A DNA stretch of 64,000 nt. Source: CAG-873 sp910578365 (lineage in GTDB: Bacteria > Bacteroidota > Bacteroidia > Bacteroidales > Muribaculaceae). The translations under genes and the position numbers were made by a program. The stretch lies in contig OX620685.1 in assembly GCA_951635545.1 (NCBI GenBank), positions 310,001-374,000 of the forward strand. Reading direction: 5' to 3'. The notes under the pieces are model-generated. The model worked only from the letters and a program-made list of their open reading frames with translations, had not been told where the DNA came from and searched no databases. Shown in pieces: positions 54,384 to 62,956 of this stretch; position 1 is the stretch's first letter; each line of letters begins with the position of its first letter.

Positions 54384-54659
54384 TTGCAAACTTTTCTCGA
54401 TGTAATTTTGCGATACCAAATCAAAAAACAACCCCTCGATGCAAAGAATGAGCGTGCCATTGTCGAAAATCTTGATGAGTTTTACAAAGGAAGAACTGTA
54501 GTTGTTGTTGCTCATCGTCTATCTACTGTCAAGAACGCAGATCAGATTATAGTCCTCGATGACGGAAAGGTCGTTGAATCTAGGAACCATGCAACTCTTA
54601 TAAAGAGAAAAGGGGCATACTATAAACTCATTAAAAACCAGCTTGAATTAGGAAACTAA
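54384..54659 (+). pseudogene. ABC exporter ATPase, 3' fragment
   Basis: About 80 recognisable residues remain, beginning QPLDAKNERAIVENLDEFYK (the D-loop just after a lost Walker B) and continuing VVVVAHRLSTVKNADQIIVL (the H-loop His in AHRLST) to the natural end LIKNQLELGN. This is the end of a peptidase-domain ABC exporter of the bacteriocin/peptide type. Everything upstream, including membrane and Walker A regions, is missing. A promoter overlaps the start of the open frame and no in-frame start codon follows it, so the fragment is probably untranslated. It shows that the neighbouring genes once belonged to a peptide-export locus. Confidence 0.75.
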
Positions 54660-54687
54660 ATTATAAACTCTAACCCCAATAATAAAT

Positions 54688-56799
54688 ATGAATCACCCAA
54701 TATTTGTAAAAAGGATAATGGTATCTGTTTTTGTGCCTATGACAATCTTTTTATCATCGTATGCTCAGGAACATGCCGACACGTTAAAGACACAAGAGCT
54801 GAATGAAGTAGTTGTGCAAGCGCAGATGCAACGCACCTCGTCAGCAAAGTCAACATATACACCTACGGGTAAGCAGAAGAATGCGGCTCAAAATGCAGTG
54901 GATCTTCTCCGGCAGATGGCTATTCCCCAAATAAGGATAAATCCGATTGATGAGACCGTGACAGACAATGTCGGCGGCAACGTAGCCATTTACATCAACT
55001 TCCTTGAAGCCTCAAAAGAGGAAATGGAGGGACTGCGCACAGCGGATGTGAGGCGTGTGGAATATCTGGAATTTCCTACCGACCCTCGTTTTCGTGGAGC
55101 AGAGAGAGTAATCAATATCATAGTGCAGGAATACGCTTACGGCGGTTATACCAAAATCACAGCAAATGAAAATTTCCTTGTGGGTCTGTCGAGCCGTGTC
55201 AACTTCTTCTCGAAGTTCACTTACAAGAAGATGACATACGACCTGTATGCCGGTGCCAATAACTGGAACAACCATCATATTGGCAACACGACTGAGGGCA
55301 TCTACCGTCTTACTGATAACGACGGTAAGGAATATTCCGTAACACGCAAGGAGACTCTTGAATCATCACACTATAAGCAGAATCAATATCCCGTTACTTT
55401 CCGCGCCACCTACAACAGCAACAAGATTCAGATACGCAATCTGCTTGCGTTTACAAACTTAGGCGTGCCAACCAATGAATATTCCGGCAAACTGGAGTAT
55501 TCGCCAAATTCAGCTCAGGGATATTCTTTTGGCAGAAAGAATCCGAACCGTTCCAATTCTGTCGCTTATTCAGGAACATATTTCTTCGCTTTACCAAAGG
55601 AATTTTCGATTGATTTCTCGCCGTCGTTCAACTATACCCACGGCAATGACTATACCGATTACGCGGCATCATCTCAGCCCACGATATACCGCCATGCTAA
55701 AGAGGATGCTTACAACTATCGTCTGAATTTGTATATCCGAAAAAGTTTTGGGCAAAAACATTCCGTAATGTTAGGAGGCAATGGTGGTGACAACATCAAC
55801 CGTCTTGAATACACCGACGACAACGGATATAGGGACAAATTCCATAACGCGTTTGCCGCAGGAATGGTCGGCTATAATTTCCAGACACAGAAAATATCAG
55901 TTAACCTTGATGCCGGTTTCGCATGGGAAAACAGCGATATAAATGGTAAGACGAACAGTGACACGTATCCGTTCACACACATAAATGTGCGATACGTCCC
56001 GAATCAGCGAAACAGTTTCTCCGCCTATTTCCAGTATGCTACAAACAGCCCCGGCATATCGGAGAAATCTTCAGATTTACTCCGAGAGAATGAACTTATG
56101 TATATTACCGGCAATCCATTATTGGACAATTGTAGACACACAACAGTAAACCTCGCATATACTTGGATGCCGTCAAATGCTTTCGGCATGAGTGCCTACG
56201 GACGCTATTTTGGTATGTATGACCGTCAGTTGCTTGTCTATACACCATATCAGGATGGGAAAGCCCTGTTACGGTCATATATCAACGACGGTGATTATCT
56301 CAACGGTGAGATTGGATTGGCTGCCAACTGGAAACTACTCAACGGAAAACTCCAGCTCTACGTCAATCCCAGTCAATCATTCTACAAATCAACCGGCATT
56401 TTCGACGATAACTGCAATTCGTTCCGGGTTACGGCTCAGGCAAGCTATTATCTCGACAGCTTCTATTTTCAAGCCTATTACGAGAGTCCTAAGAAAAGCA
56501 TGTTTACTGCTTCTCCCCGGATAAATAAAGATCGGAATTTCCATAGTGTGACTTTCGGTTGGGCAAACGCCAATTGGAATCTGCGCGTAATGGCAGCTAA
56601 CTTCTTCAATAAAGGCTGGGACGGTGCGACCAACACAACAGTTTCACCATATTATAACGAGCGTCAGACGATTATCGGCACATCATCACACCCTCGCATA
56701 AACTTCACAGCCACTTACACATTCGGCTATGGAAAGAAAGTACAACGCGGCAATGAAATAGGTGAACAGTCAGGCGCAGCCTCCGCAATCTTGAAATAA
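54688..56799 (+). CDS. TonB-dependent-receptor-like outer-membrane barrel
   Basis: A 703-residue outer-membrane protein with a signal peptide (VFVPMTIFLSSYAQ). The plug begins TQELNEVVVQAQMQRTSSAK and has the NAVDLLRQMAIPQIRINPID and NVAIYINF pattern of Bacteroidetes outer-membrane beta-barrel family proteins. Long barrel strands rich in Tyr/Phe follow, with the aromatic C-terminal strand INFTATYTFGYGKK near the end. The carboxypeptidase-like N-terminal domain is absent. It starts 28 bases after the ABC exporter fragment, an adjacency seen in peptide-secretion loci, so uptake or extrusion of a peptide is a fair guess. Confidence 0.85.
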   Translation: MNHPIFVKRIMVSVFVPMTIFLSSYAQEHADTLKTQELNEVVVQAQMQRTSSAKSTYTPTGKQKNAAQNAVDLLRQMAIPQIRINPIDETVTDNVGGNVAIYINFLEASKEEMEGLRTADVRRVEYLEFPTDPRFRGAERVINIIVQEYAYGGYTKITANENFLVGLSSRVNFFSKFTYKKMTYDLYAGANNWNNHHIGNTTEGIYRLTDNDGKEYSVTRKETLESSHYKQNQYPVTFRATYNSNKIQIRNLLAFTNLGVPTNEYSGKLEYSPNSAQGYSFGRKNPNRSNSVAYSGTYFFALPKEFSIDFSPSFNYTHGNDYTDYAASSQPTIYRHAKEDAYNYRLNLYIRKSFGQKHSVMLGGNGGDNINRLEYTDDNGYRDKFHNAFAAGMVGYNFQTQKISVNLDAGFAWENSDINGKTNSDTYPFTHINVRYVPNQRNSFSAYFQYATNSPGISEKSSDLLRENELMYITGNPLLDNCRHTTVNLAYTWMPSNAFGMSAYGRYFGMYDRQLLVYTPYQDGKALLRSYINDGDYLNGEIGLAANWKLLNGKLQLYVNPSQSFYKSTGIFDDNCNSFRVTAQASYYLDSFYFQAYYESPKKSMFTASPRINKDRNFHSVTFGWANANWNLRVMAANFFNKGWDGATNTTVSPYYNERQTIIGTSSHPRINFTATYTFGYGKKVQRGNEIGEQSGAASAILK

Positions 56800-56888
56800 C
56801 ATTCATTGTATCGAAATTTAAGTACGGCAACAAAATCAATAACTTAATTATAATAAACCATATTGTTAACATTTTAAATCTTAGAAAG

Positions 56889-58433
56889 ATGAAGAAATTT
56901 ATTTTTCTTTTAGCGGGAGTGGCTATCTTGACAGCATGTCAGGATAATGTCATTCAGCCGGAGCAGGAAAATATACCGGCTGAGAATCCTCAAAACGTGC
57001 AGGAGGGTATGCAAAGAATTGTTGCATCATCTCCCGAAGAAATCGAACTGCTCATTGCCCAAATGGGCGATGGTATTCAACCTGCTAGTCGTGCCGTTTC
57101 ATCGGCTACACTCTCAAACAATGAGGAGGCATTTGTTTCTCTGGTTGAGGCAAATCGTCAAAAAGTCATAGCATCGTTGACTCCTATTCAATTGGATTCA
57201 ATAGCGAATGACGAAGAAGAGTTGGAGTTTTGTCCGTCAGACTCTGTAATTGCAGACATTCAGTTTGCACAACTTCTTAATGCCGATAGAGAAATTCAGG
57301 TTGGACAGACGGTTTACAAATATGTTCCCAATGGAGTTGCATATACTGATGTCTCCCATGCTGCTGATTTAAGATCTATCGAATCGGTAACATCTACTAT
57401 TCAGGTTACTCCCGAAAATGAAGGACAGCCAATGAGGGTCGCATCAAATGTCGATTTCAGACCGATTCAGTACCAACTTGTTCAGTTTGAGGACCGACTT
57501 GTTGATGGTGGCGGTGGCGGTTACACCGGCGGAGGTTCAACCGGCGGAAATTCATCCGGTGGAGGATCATCAAATGGAGGTAATACAACAGGCACGTCTT
57601 CTTCTAATGGCATAACACTCAGCAACGGAACTGTAATACCTATGAATGACATTCGTGACATAAATTACTATGATAAAGGCGATGGTAACTGGCTTCATCG
57701 CACTTGGACTGGAATCTGGGGACGAAATGTAGTTGCTATTAAGAAATTCAATAAAAAGAAAAAACTTACTATGAATTTCTATGACCAAAATTACATTGTA
57801 TATGCAAATATTGGGACTAAACTTAAAATGCAGAAAAAAGTCTGTGGTATTTGGTGGAATATCAAGGCTCAAGAAATGGTTCAAGGATGGGAAACAGTGA
57901 CTATAAAATACACAATGCCACAGCCATCTCTACCTAAATTTACTAATCCGTTTAATAACAAGAACGAATATCCGACACATGCATGGAATCCGTTTCCTTA
58001 CGGGAAAAATAACGTACTACTATTTACCATTCCTTATGTAAATTACGATTTCACAACCAATGATTTAAATAAGGCATTTAACGCTGGTTTGAATTTCGCA
58101 TGGAACAAGGCAACCGGAATGGTAAAAGGGCTTATTAATAATGATAAAAGTCGAGCCGGACTCATGGCTTTTAACAACAAGGACACATATGTAATATATG
58201 GTCCGTATTCTGAAGGTCATACAAAAAAGAAATCAGTGGAAACTAAATTCTATGCAAAATGGTTCCCCGGCACTTATGAGTTCGGCTTCTCACTTGGATC
58301 AAGCATTAAGCTTGTAAAAGTTGCATTTAGTGGTAATGATGGTGTTGAGTTATACAGAGGTGTGGTATTTGGCGCCATTAAATACGATGGTAAATGGCTC
58401 GCCGCACGTATAACTAAGAATAGTGATAAATAG
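56889..58433 (+). CDS. Lipoprotein of unknown function with Gly/Ser-rich linker
   Basis: A 514-residue protein with a lipobox (LLAGVAILTACQ). The first 200 residues are helical and acidic. A low-complexity Gly/Ser/Thr/Asn linker (about 205-240, with GGGGYTGGGSTGGNSSGGGS) separates them from a basic, Tyr/Trp-rich C-terminal domain of about 270 residues that looks beta-rich. I do not recognise either domain. It lies between the SusC-like barrel and a hairpin terminator in AT-rich DNA. The two-domain layout with a flexible hinge suggests a surface-exposed lipoprotein; function unknown. Confidence 0.6.
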   Translation: MKKFIFLLAGVAILTACQDNVIQPEQENIPAENPQNVQEGMQRIVASSPEEIELLIAQMGDGIQPASRAVSSATLSNNEEAFVSLVEANRQKVIASLTPIQLDSIANDEEELEFCPSDSVIADIQFAQLLNADREIQVGQTVYKYVPNGVAYTDVSHAADLRSIESVTSTIQVTPENEGQPMRVASNVDFRPIQYQLVQFEDRLVDGGGGGYTGGGSTGGNSSGGGSSNGGNTTGTSSSNGITLSNGTVIPMNDIRDINYYDKGDGNWLHRTWTGIWGRNVVAIKKFNKKKKLTMNFYDQNYIVYANIGTKLKMQKKVCGIWWNIKAQEMVQGWETVTIKYTMPQPSLPKFTNPFNNKNEYPTHAWNPFPYGKNNVLLFTIPYVNYDFTTNDLNKAFNAGLNFAWNKATGMVKGLINNDKSRAGLMAFNNKDTYVIYGPYSEGHTKKKSVETKFYAKWFPGTYEFGFSLGSSIKLVKVAFSGNDGVELYRGVVFGAIKYDGKWLAARITKNSDK

Positions 58434-58445
58434 AAAACAACAACC

Positions 58446-58485
58446 GTTTAGTAGTCATATACTTTTTAGTATATGACTACTAAAC
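58446..58485 (+). terminator. 18-base perfect hairpin after the lipoprotein gene
   Basis: GTTTAGTAGTCATATACT pairs perfectly with AGTATATGACTACTAAAC around TTTT. It is AT-rich and has no T run, lying 12 bases after the stop and 15 bases before the next start. Confidence 0.55.
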
Positions 58486-58500
58486 CTTACTAACAATCAA

Positions 58501-58704
58501 ATGAAAACTAAACGAAAGAACAATGATATAGAATTGCGCTCTGAGAAAGTACAAAAACTTTTAGGCGAAGTTCCATCCTCTCTTGTTAGATGGGGTACAG
58601 TTGTGATAGTAGCTATTTTCTTAATATTATTACTAGTTCTATGTTTTATGCCATATCCGTACTCAAACGGAGAAAGTATAATGTTACATCTTTTATCCAA
58701 CTAA
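58501..58704 (+). CDS. Small membrane peptide resembling the HlyD-adaptor N-terminus
   Basis: A 67-residue protein. IELRSEKVQKLLGEVPSSLV followed by RWGTVVIVAIFLILLLVLCF reproduces the N-terminal cytoplasmic segment and membrane anchor of Bacteroidetes HlyD-family adaptors, but the protein stops soon after the anchor (PYPYSNGESIMLHLLSN) and the periplasmic hairpin and barrel are absent. No downstream frame continues the family. It is either the remnant of an adaptor, in keeping with the ABC fragment nearby, or a true short membrane peptide. The next gene starts 11 bases later. Confidence 0.6.
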   Translation: MKTKRKNNDIELRSEKVQKLLGEVPSSLVRWGTVVIVAIFLILLLVLCFMPYPYSNGESIMLHLLSN

Positions 58705-58715
58705 TTGATATCAAT

Positions 58716-59291
58716 ATGAATAGAATCGTATATTATCTAATGGTCTTAGCATTGGTTATGCCAATAAGTGTAACCGCTTCTGAACTGTTGGTTCAACGAT
58801 TTGAAGGAGAAATATTCGGAGGATTGACACTCCCTTTGGAATCCTATCATAGAAGTAATACCCAAATCAGTGGAGCCTTTGGTATTGAAGGTCGTTATAA
58901 TTTCCCTAACACCAAATGGGACTGCGGTCTTATGATTGCCCTTTCCACAGCCAGACATGGATATAATCATCTCTATAGCGATAACTATGACAGGTGGCAA
59001 ACTAATCGCACCTTTTCATTTGCCGCTTTGACTAACTATAATATTCGTCAAGGTCGAATTTTTAATCCATTTTTTGGATGTGCTTTAGGGGTTGCTTTCA
59101 ATGATGTTGTCGGAGATGGATATTTTCCGTCAAAAGGTGTCTCTATGCTGTTTGCACCACGTGTTGGCGTTGAAATTATTAGGCACATAAGGATTACAGG
59201 ACAGTTCAATATCTGCAGAAAGGGGTATAATAATTTTAGTATTGCAGTAGGTTTTGTCTTGGGCGGTCGACCAAAAAAAATTCATAAATAG
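58716..59291 (+). CDS. Small outer-membrane beta-barrel protein
   Basis: A 191-residue exported protein (signal YLMVLALVMPISVTAS). I start it at 58716 (MNRIVYYLMVLALVMPISVT). Alternating hydrophobic strands such as GEIFGGLTLPLESYHRSN and FGCALGVAFNDVVGDGYF fit an eight-stranded barrel. No motif identifies a function. It follows the HlyD-like peptide by 11 bases and is followed by a second small barrel two bases later, so the three are probably co-transcribed. Confidence 0.65.
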   Translation: MNRIVYYLMVLALVMPISVTASELLVQRFEGEIFGGLTLPLESYHRSNTQISGAFGIEGRYNFPNTKWDCGLMIALSTARHGYNHLYSDNYDRWQTNRTFSFAALTNYNIRQGRIFNPFFGCALGVAFNDVVGDGYFPSKGVSMLFAPRVGVEIIRHIRITGQFNICRKGYNNFSIAVGFVLGGRPKKIHK

Positions 59292-59292
59292 A

Positions 59293-59901
59293 ATGAAGAA
59301 GTTGCTATTATCCATTTTCGTTTTAGGCATTTGTTTTCTTGAACTCAAAGGAGATAATGTGCCTAATCGATTTTCCGCAAATGTCCATGGAGGTATTTAT
59401 GCAAATGAGCAAGCTTGGATCATTGAGCCTGAAATGTTATGGCATTTTCATAAACTTTTGGGAATTTCTTTTGGCATCGAGCTTACCAGACAATATAACC
59501 AACCAAACCGACAAGCTATAATAGATGGACATGAGGCCGAATTAACGAATAATGAGCGAAATATAGGATGGATAGTTTTCAAGCCTGCCATTATACTCAG
59601 AACACCAGACTTATGGTTGAATACTTGTGATGATATGCATCTATGGTTACAAACATCAGCAGGAATCAGCCTTGCTTGCCCATTTAGCAACTCCCTTACA
59701 TATGAAATTAGAGAATTTAATGGGAATACGGGGACAACTATTGCATATAGGGAATTTAAGAATAATGGTTTAAATTGGTTTTATTGGAATAGTAGATTTC
59801 ATATTAACTTTTCCTTTGACCGATTCATTTTAGGTGTTGGTTATGGTATTTCCAACTTTGATTATTATTCCTGCAGACGAAATGTAATAAGTATATCGTA
59901 A
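59293..59901 (+). CDS. Second small beta-barrel protein, C-terminus altered by IS630
   Basis: A 202-residue exported protein (signal KKLLLSIFVLGICFLELKG). Alternating strands and a Tyr/Trp-rich composition suggest an outer-membrane barrel, not clearly alike in sequence to its neighbour. It starts two bases after the stop of the preceding gene. The last four residues (ISIS) are encoded by the left end of the IS630 element that begins at about 59886, so the natural C-terminus is probably lost; the final strand of a barrel is normally needed for assembly. Confidence 0.6.
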   Translation: MKKLLLSIFVLGICFLELKGDNVPNRFSANVHGGIYANEQAWIIEPEMLWHFHKLLGISFGIELTRQYNQPNRQAIIDGHEAELTNNERNIGWIVFKPAIILRTPDLWLNTCDDMHLWLQTSAGISLACPFSNSLTYEIREFNGNTGTTIAYREFKNNGLNWFYWNSRFHINFSFDRFILGVGYGISNFDYYSCRRNVISIS

Positions 59902-59924
59902 AAATAAATTAATGTATTGATATG

Positions 59925-60946
59925 TTAAGCCGCAGGTCTACAGAAATTAATCATGTATCGTTTACCAACGTTGGAGAGGATGTCTTCTACGGTGGCGAAC
60001 AAGACGTGTTTATCTCCGTAGAGATGGGGCTGTATCCATTTCCCCTTCATAATTCGCCAAAGAGTTTCAGCGATGTTGAGGTGTGGGGAATAGGGAGGGA
60101 GATAGAATATGTGGAGACCCCTGTCCTTCCATCTTTGAAGGCAGTCCTTTACCTTGCGGCTCTTGTGTACGGAGGAGTTGTCGAGAACCACAACGGTCTC
60201 TTTAGAGATTCCGAGGGAGAAGTCTTCCATGAATTCGATAAACTTGTCGGAGTTTATGTTTTCGGTGGTCGTGAAGCCGTGGTAAGTATTGTTGCGGTCT
60301 ATCATTCCGAAGATGTTGAGCCTGCCGCACTTGTAAACCGGCACACAGAAATCCTCATCTTTGAATTTCCATGCATAAGGCACATATCCTTCGGTGCATA
60401 CATGACTTTCATCTCCGTAATACAAATCAATGAATCCCGATTCCCATTGACGTTCAAGCTCTTGCAGGAGTTCCTTCTTATAAGCGTACTCCTGCGGCGA
60501 GGGTGTCCCTTTGGGCGTTTTTCTTATACGTCCAAATCTTGCGCCATCAAGGATAAAAAATTCCTGAAGGCTCCGTCCTTGATTTGTTTCCCGGTAGCTT
60601 CCTCCCAGGCTGCCCTGGCTTTGGAAACACTCTGGCGATGCTTTCGTATGGCCTCTCTCACCGCCTCCTTGTCCTTCTTGGTGCTGATAATGCGCTTTCG
60701 GCCATTCCCCGGTTTGTTTCTCAGTCCCGCAATTCCATCGGACTGGAATCTTTTGACCCAATGCATTACACGCTGGTATGTTTGTCCTGCCCGTGCTCCT
60801 GCAGCTGCATTGCTCAGTCCATCCGCTTTGCCTAACACCATAAGGCATCGCATCCGGAACGAGTGGGTAGAGCCATTCCGGTATCCATTTTCCAGAGCAG
60901 TTCGTTGCTCCTCGCTTATATTTATCTTCGTTGCTTGTCTTGACAT
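59925..60946 (-). CDS. IS630 transposase (OrfA-OrfB frameshift fusion)
   Basis: The product needs a -1 frameshift. OrfA (60946 to 60524) begins MSRQATKINISEEQRTALEN and holds the N-terminal HTH (GLSNAAAGARAGQTYQRVMH). OrfB continues in the -1 frame with FILDGARFGRIRKTPKGTPS and carries the DDE residues: YYGDESHV (Asp), VVLDNSSVHKSRKV (Asp) and LNIAETLWRIMKGKW (Glu). The slippery heptamer T TTT TTA lies in the zero frame of orfA at 60560-60554. The fused protein would be about 340 residues, normal for IS630. Confidence 0.85.
60524..60946 (-). CDS. IS630 OrfA (HTH part before the frameshift)
   Basis: 140 residues in the zero frame, ending LMAQDLDV at 60524. Without the slip this is a DNA-binding protein without catalytic part, which could act as an inhibitor of the transposase as in other frameshifting elements. 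That regulatory role is inferred. Confidence 0.75.
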   Translation of the reverse strand: MSRQATKINISEEQRTALENGYRNGSTHSFRMRCLMVLGKADGLSNAAAGARAGQTYQRVMHWVKRFQSDGIAGLRNKPGNGRKRIISTKKDKEAVREAIRKHRQSVSKARAAWEEATGKQIKDGAFRNFLSLMAQDLDV

Positions 60947-61196
60947 AATTGGAGAGATAAGTATATGTAAGACAATAACGTTTGAAAATGGATTTCATTG
61001 CATTAATTCTTTAATAAAACATACTTATTGGGAAATAATATAAAATTCTATGTTCCTCGGAGAGAATTAAGCCACAGTATATTCATCTCCTTTGGATATA
61101 AGCTGTAGATATGTTTTTGAAAAGGTTTAAATTTAACAATGGCGGAATAAACATCCAATATTGATTTGGTGTGTAGAAAAGATTTAATAGCATTTC

Positions 61197-61229
61197 CAAC
61201 AGCTCCCGGCGAGATGTCGGGAGCTGTTG
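61197..61229 (+). terminator. Hairpin upstream of the NtrC-like gene
   Basis: CAACAGCTCCCG pairs perfectly with CGGGAGCTGTTG across nine bases. It could end transcription coming from the left or be a leader structure of the next gene. The rest of 61031-61277 shows no gene. Confidence 0.5.
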
Positions 61230-61277
61230 TTAAAAGATATTATTATATAATGTTTAAAAGACTAAAGAATCAAAACA

Positions 61278-62528
61278 ATGAACAAGATTTTGATTGTAGA
61301 TGCCTCCGTATCCGATAGCAGGGTCATGTCCAATCTTCTTATGAAGGCGGGATATGACCCAGTTTGTGTGGAGAGCTTCGAGAGCGGGAAAACGGAGGCG
61401 GCAAAGCTGCCACCTGGCGCGGTCATCGTCACGGCAATGCGCCTTAACGACGGCACCGCGACGGATTTCATTGATTGGTTGAAACTGCACGGCATAAATC
61501 ATCCTGTAATAGCAATCATTGACGGTTATAACGTTACACAGATACACGAGATTTTACGCGGACACAGGGCAATCGACATCATCCAATATAAGGCACTCGA
61601 CAAAACGCTGGTTGAGACAGTTCAAAAGTACGCGGCCGAAAACACATTGACTACTCCGGAGAATCCGATATTTCCCCGTCAAAGCGAGGAATACCGTCTG
61701 ATATTGGAAAAGGTAAGGAAGATAGCACGTACAAATCTCAACATCCTTATAGTCGGAGAAAACGGAGTCGGCAAGGAGCCGCTCGCGGAGGAAATCTACC
61801 GTCAGAGCGACCGAAAATACAAACCCTGCGCCATCATAGATGCCCTCGTCCTTCAGCACCAGTATTTCGATGCTGCGAGTATTTATGAGGACCTGAAACT
61901 GATGTTGAGGAAATCAATCGGAGGCACCCTCATCATCGACCATTTCCATTTCATTAGTCCCGATATACTGAATATCATATCAGAGATATTGAAGACCGAG
62001 AAATATGACATCCGATTCATCAGTATCGCAGACAAGAAACTGCATACCAATTCAGAGATAGTCAAGTTCGGTTCGTTTCTTCATTACAAACTGTCACAAT
62101 ACGTTATCACGCTACCGCCGTTAAGGGACACCCGTGACGACATCATCCCTTTGGCAGAGTTTTTCTTAGACCTGTATTCAGAGGAGCTCAAGCTGGAGAT
62201 AACCGGGTTTGATAATCCGTCGAAAAAGAAACTGCTTGTCTATGATTGGCCGGGCAATATAAGGGAGCTGAAAAATGCCGTGAGGATAGCGGCAATCGAG
62301 GCAACCCAAGATGTGATAACAGCAAAGGATCTGGACTTTGACAATCCCGGAAACGGACCTCCTCCACGGTTCGCTCTAAGGGATGACGGTGACGAGAGGG
62401 ACCGCATCATCGCTGCCTTGACACAAACGGGAGGTCGGCGCAAGGAAGCAGCGGACTTGCTGAAAATCAACCGTAATACCCTCCAGAACAAGATTAAGAA
62501 ATACGGTATTGACATAAATTTCAAATAA
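61278..62528 (+). CDS. Degenerate NtrC/RteB-like regulator
   Basis: A 416-residue protein with NtrC layout: receiver (about 1-120), AAA+ domain (about 135-370) and a Fis-type HTH (GGRRKEAADLLKINRNTLQN). Key residues are missing. In the receiver the phospho-acceptor position reads VIVTAMRL (Ala for Asp) and the acidic pair is reduced to one Asp (ILIVDAS). The AAA+ domain keeps a Walker A (VGENGVGKE), but Walker B is IIDHFHF instead of DE, and the GAFTGA loop that touches sigma-54 is absent. It therefore should neither be phosphorylated nor activate sigma-54 in the usual way. It probably acts as a DNA-binding regulator of the element. Confidence 0.85.
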   Translation: MNKILIVDASVSDSRVMSNLLMKAGYDPVCVESFESGKTEAAKLPPGAVIVTAMRLNDGTATDFIDWLKLHGINHPVIAIIDGYNVTQIHEILRGHRAIDIIQYKALDKTLVETVQKYAAENTLTTPENPIFPRQSEEYRLILEKVRKIARTNLNILIVGENGVGKEPLAEEIYRQSDRKYKPCAIIDALVLQHQYFDAASIYEDLKLMLRKSIGGTLIIDHFHFISPDILNIISEILKTEKYDIRFISIADKKLHTNSEIVKFGSFLHYKLSQYVITLPPLRDTRDDIIPLAEFFLDLYSEELKLEITGFDNPSKKKLLVYDWPGNIRELKNAVRIAAIEATQDVITAKDLDFDNPGNGPPPRFALRDDGDERDRIIAALTQTGGRRKEAADLLKINRNTLQNKIKKYGIDINFK

Positions 62529-62555
62529 GCGAATTGGTCAATCCGTGAAAAATTC

Positions 62556-62850
62556 GTAATTTTGCATTGAAAATGTAAATACAAATGACCGTAGAGTCGG
62601 TCATTACAATCTAATACATAACATAAGATTCTCTATAGTTCTGATGGAAATCTGGTAAATTGACATTGAACGACACTATAGGTACGAACTTATGCTATGC
62701 ACTCGCATAGCGTACGTTTGCCTATATCGTTCACGGCATTACCAGAGCCGCCATTAGTATAGCGTAAAACGTGCGCTATTTTTATACTTTATCTTGCACA
62801 ATCTTGCCTATTTTTTAGGCATCCGCCAATGGATTAGGCGTTTGCCGATT
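62556..62850 (+). ncRNA. Candidate structured RNA or origin-like region
   Basis: A TAATTTTG -7 box (62556-62563) begins a non-coding stretch with five hairpins. They are AATGACCG/CGGTCATT (62584-62605); a long nested stem closed by CTGGTAA (62652) and TTACCAG (62739), containing GAACGA/TCGTTC, TATAGG/CCTATA and GCTATGC/GCATAGC; GTATAGCG/CGCTAT; GCCTA/TAGGC; and CGCC/GGCG. No open frame covers it. Structured RNA, or a transfer origin or replication site with palindromes, are both possible. Confidence 0.45.
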
Positions 62851-62956
62851 GAATCGCTTTTTTAACACACCGTTAAACAAATACCCTAATACGCATATTA
62901 TCAACAACTTCCATATTTTAACATTCCTCAAATAATCCATCCGGTTTGTTTTATAG

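Larger units (their letters stand above)
59886..61030 (-). mobile_element. IS630-family element
   Basis: An element of about 1145 bases. Imperfect inverted repeats start AATAAGTAT at both ends and include ATTAATG further in. The usual TA duplication is not clear, so the exact borders may be off by a few bases. It carries orfA and orfB in overlapping frames. Confidence 0.7.

Noticed and set aside
59925..60998. IS630 ORF read as one 357-residue protein from 60998
   Set aside because: The first 150 residues are an out-of-frame reading of orfA; the transposase is the frameshift fusion starting at 60946.
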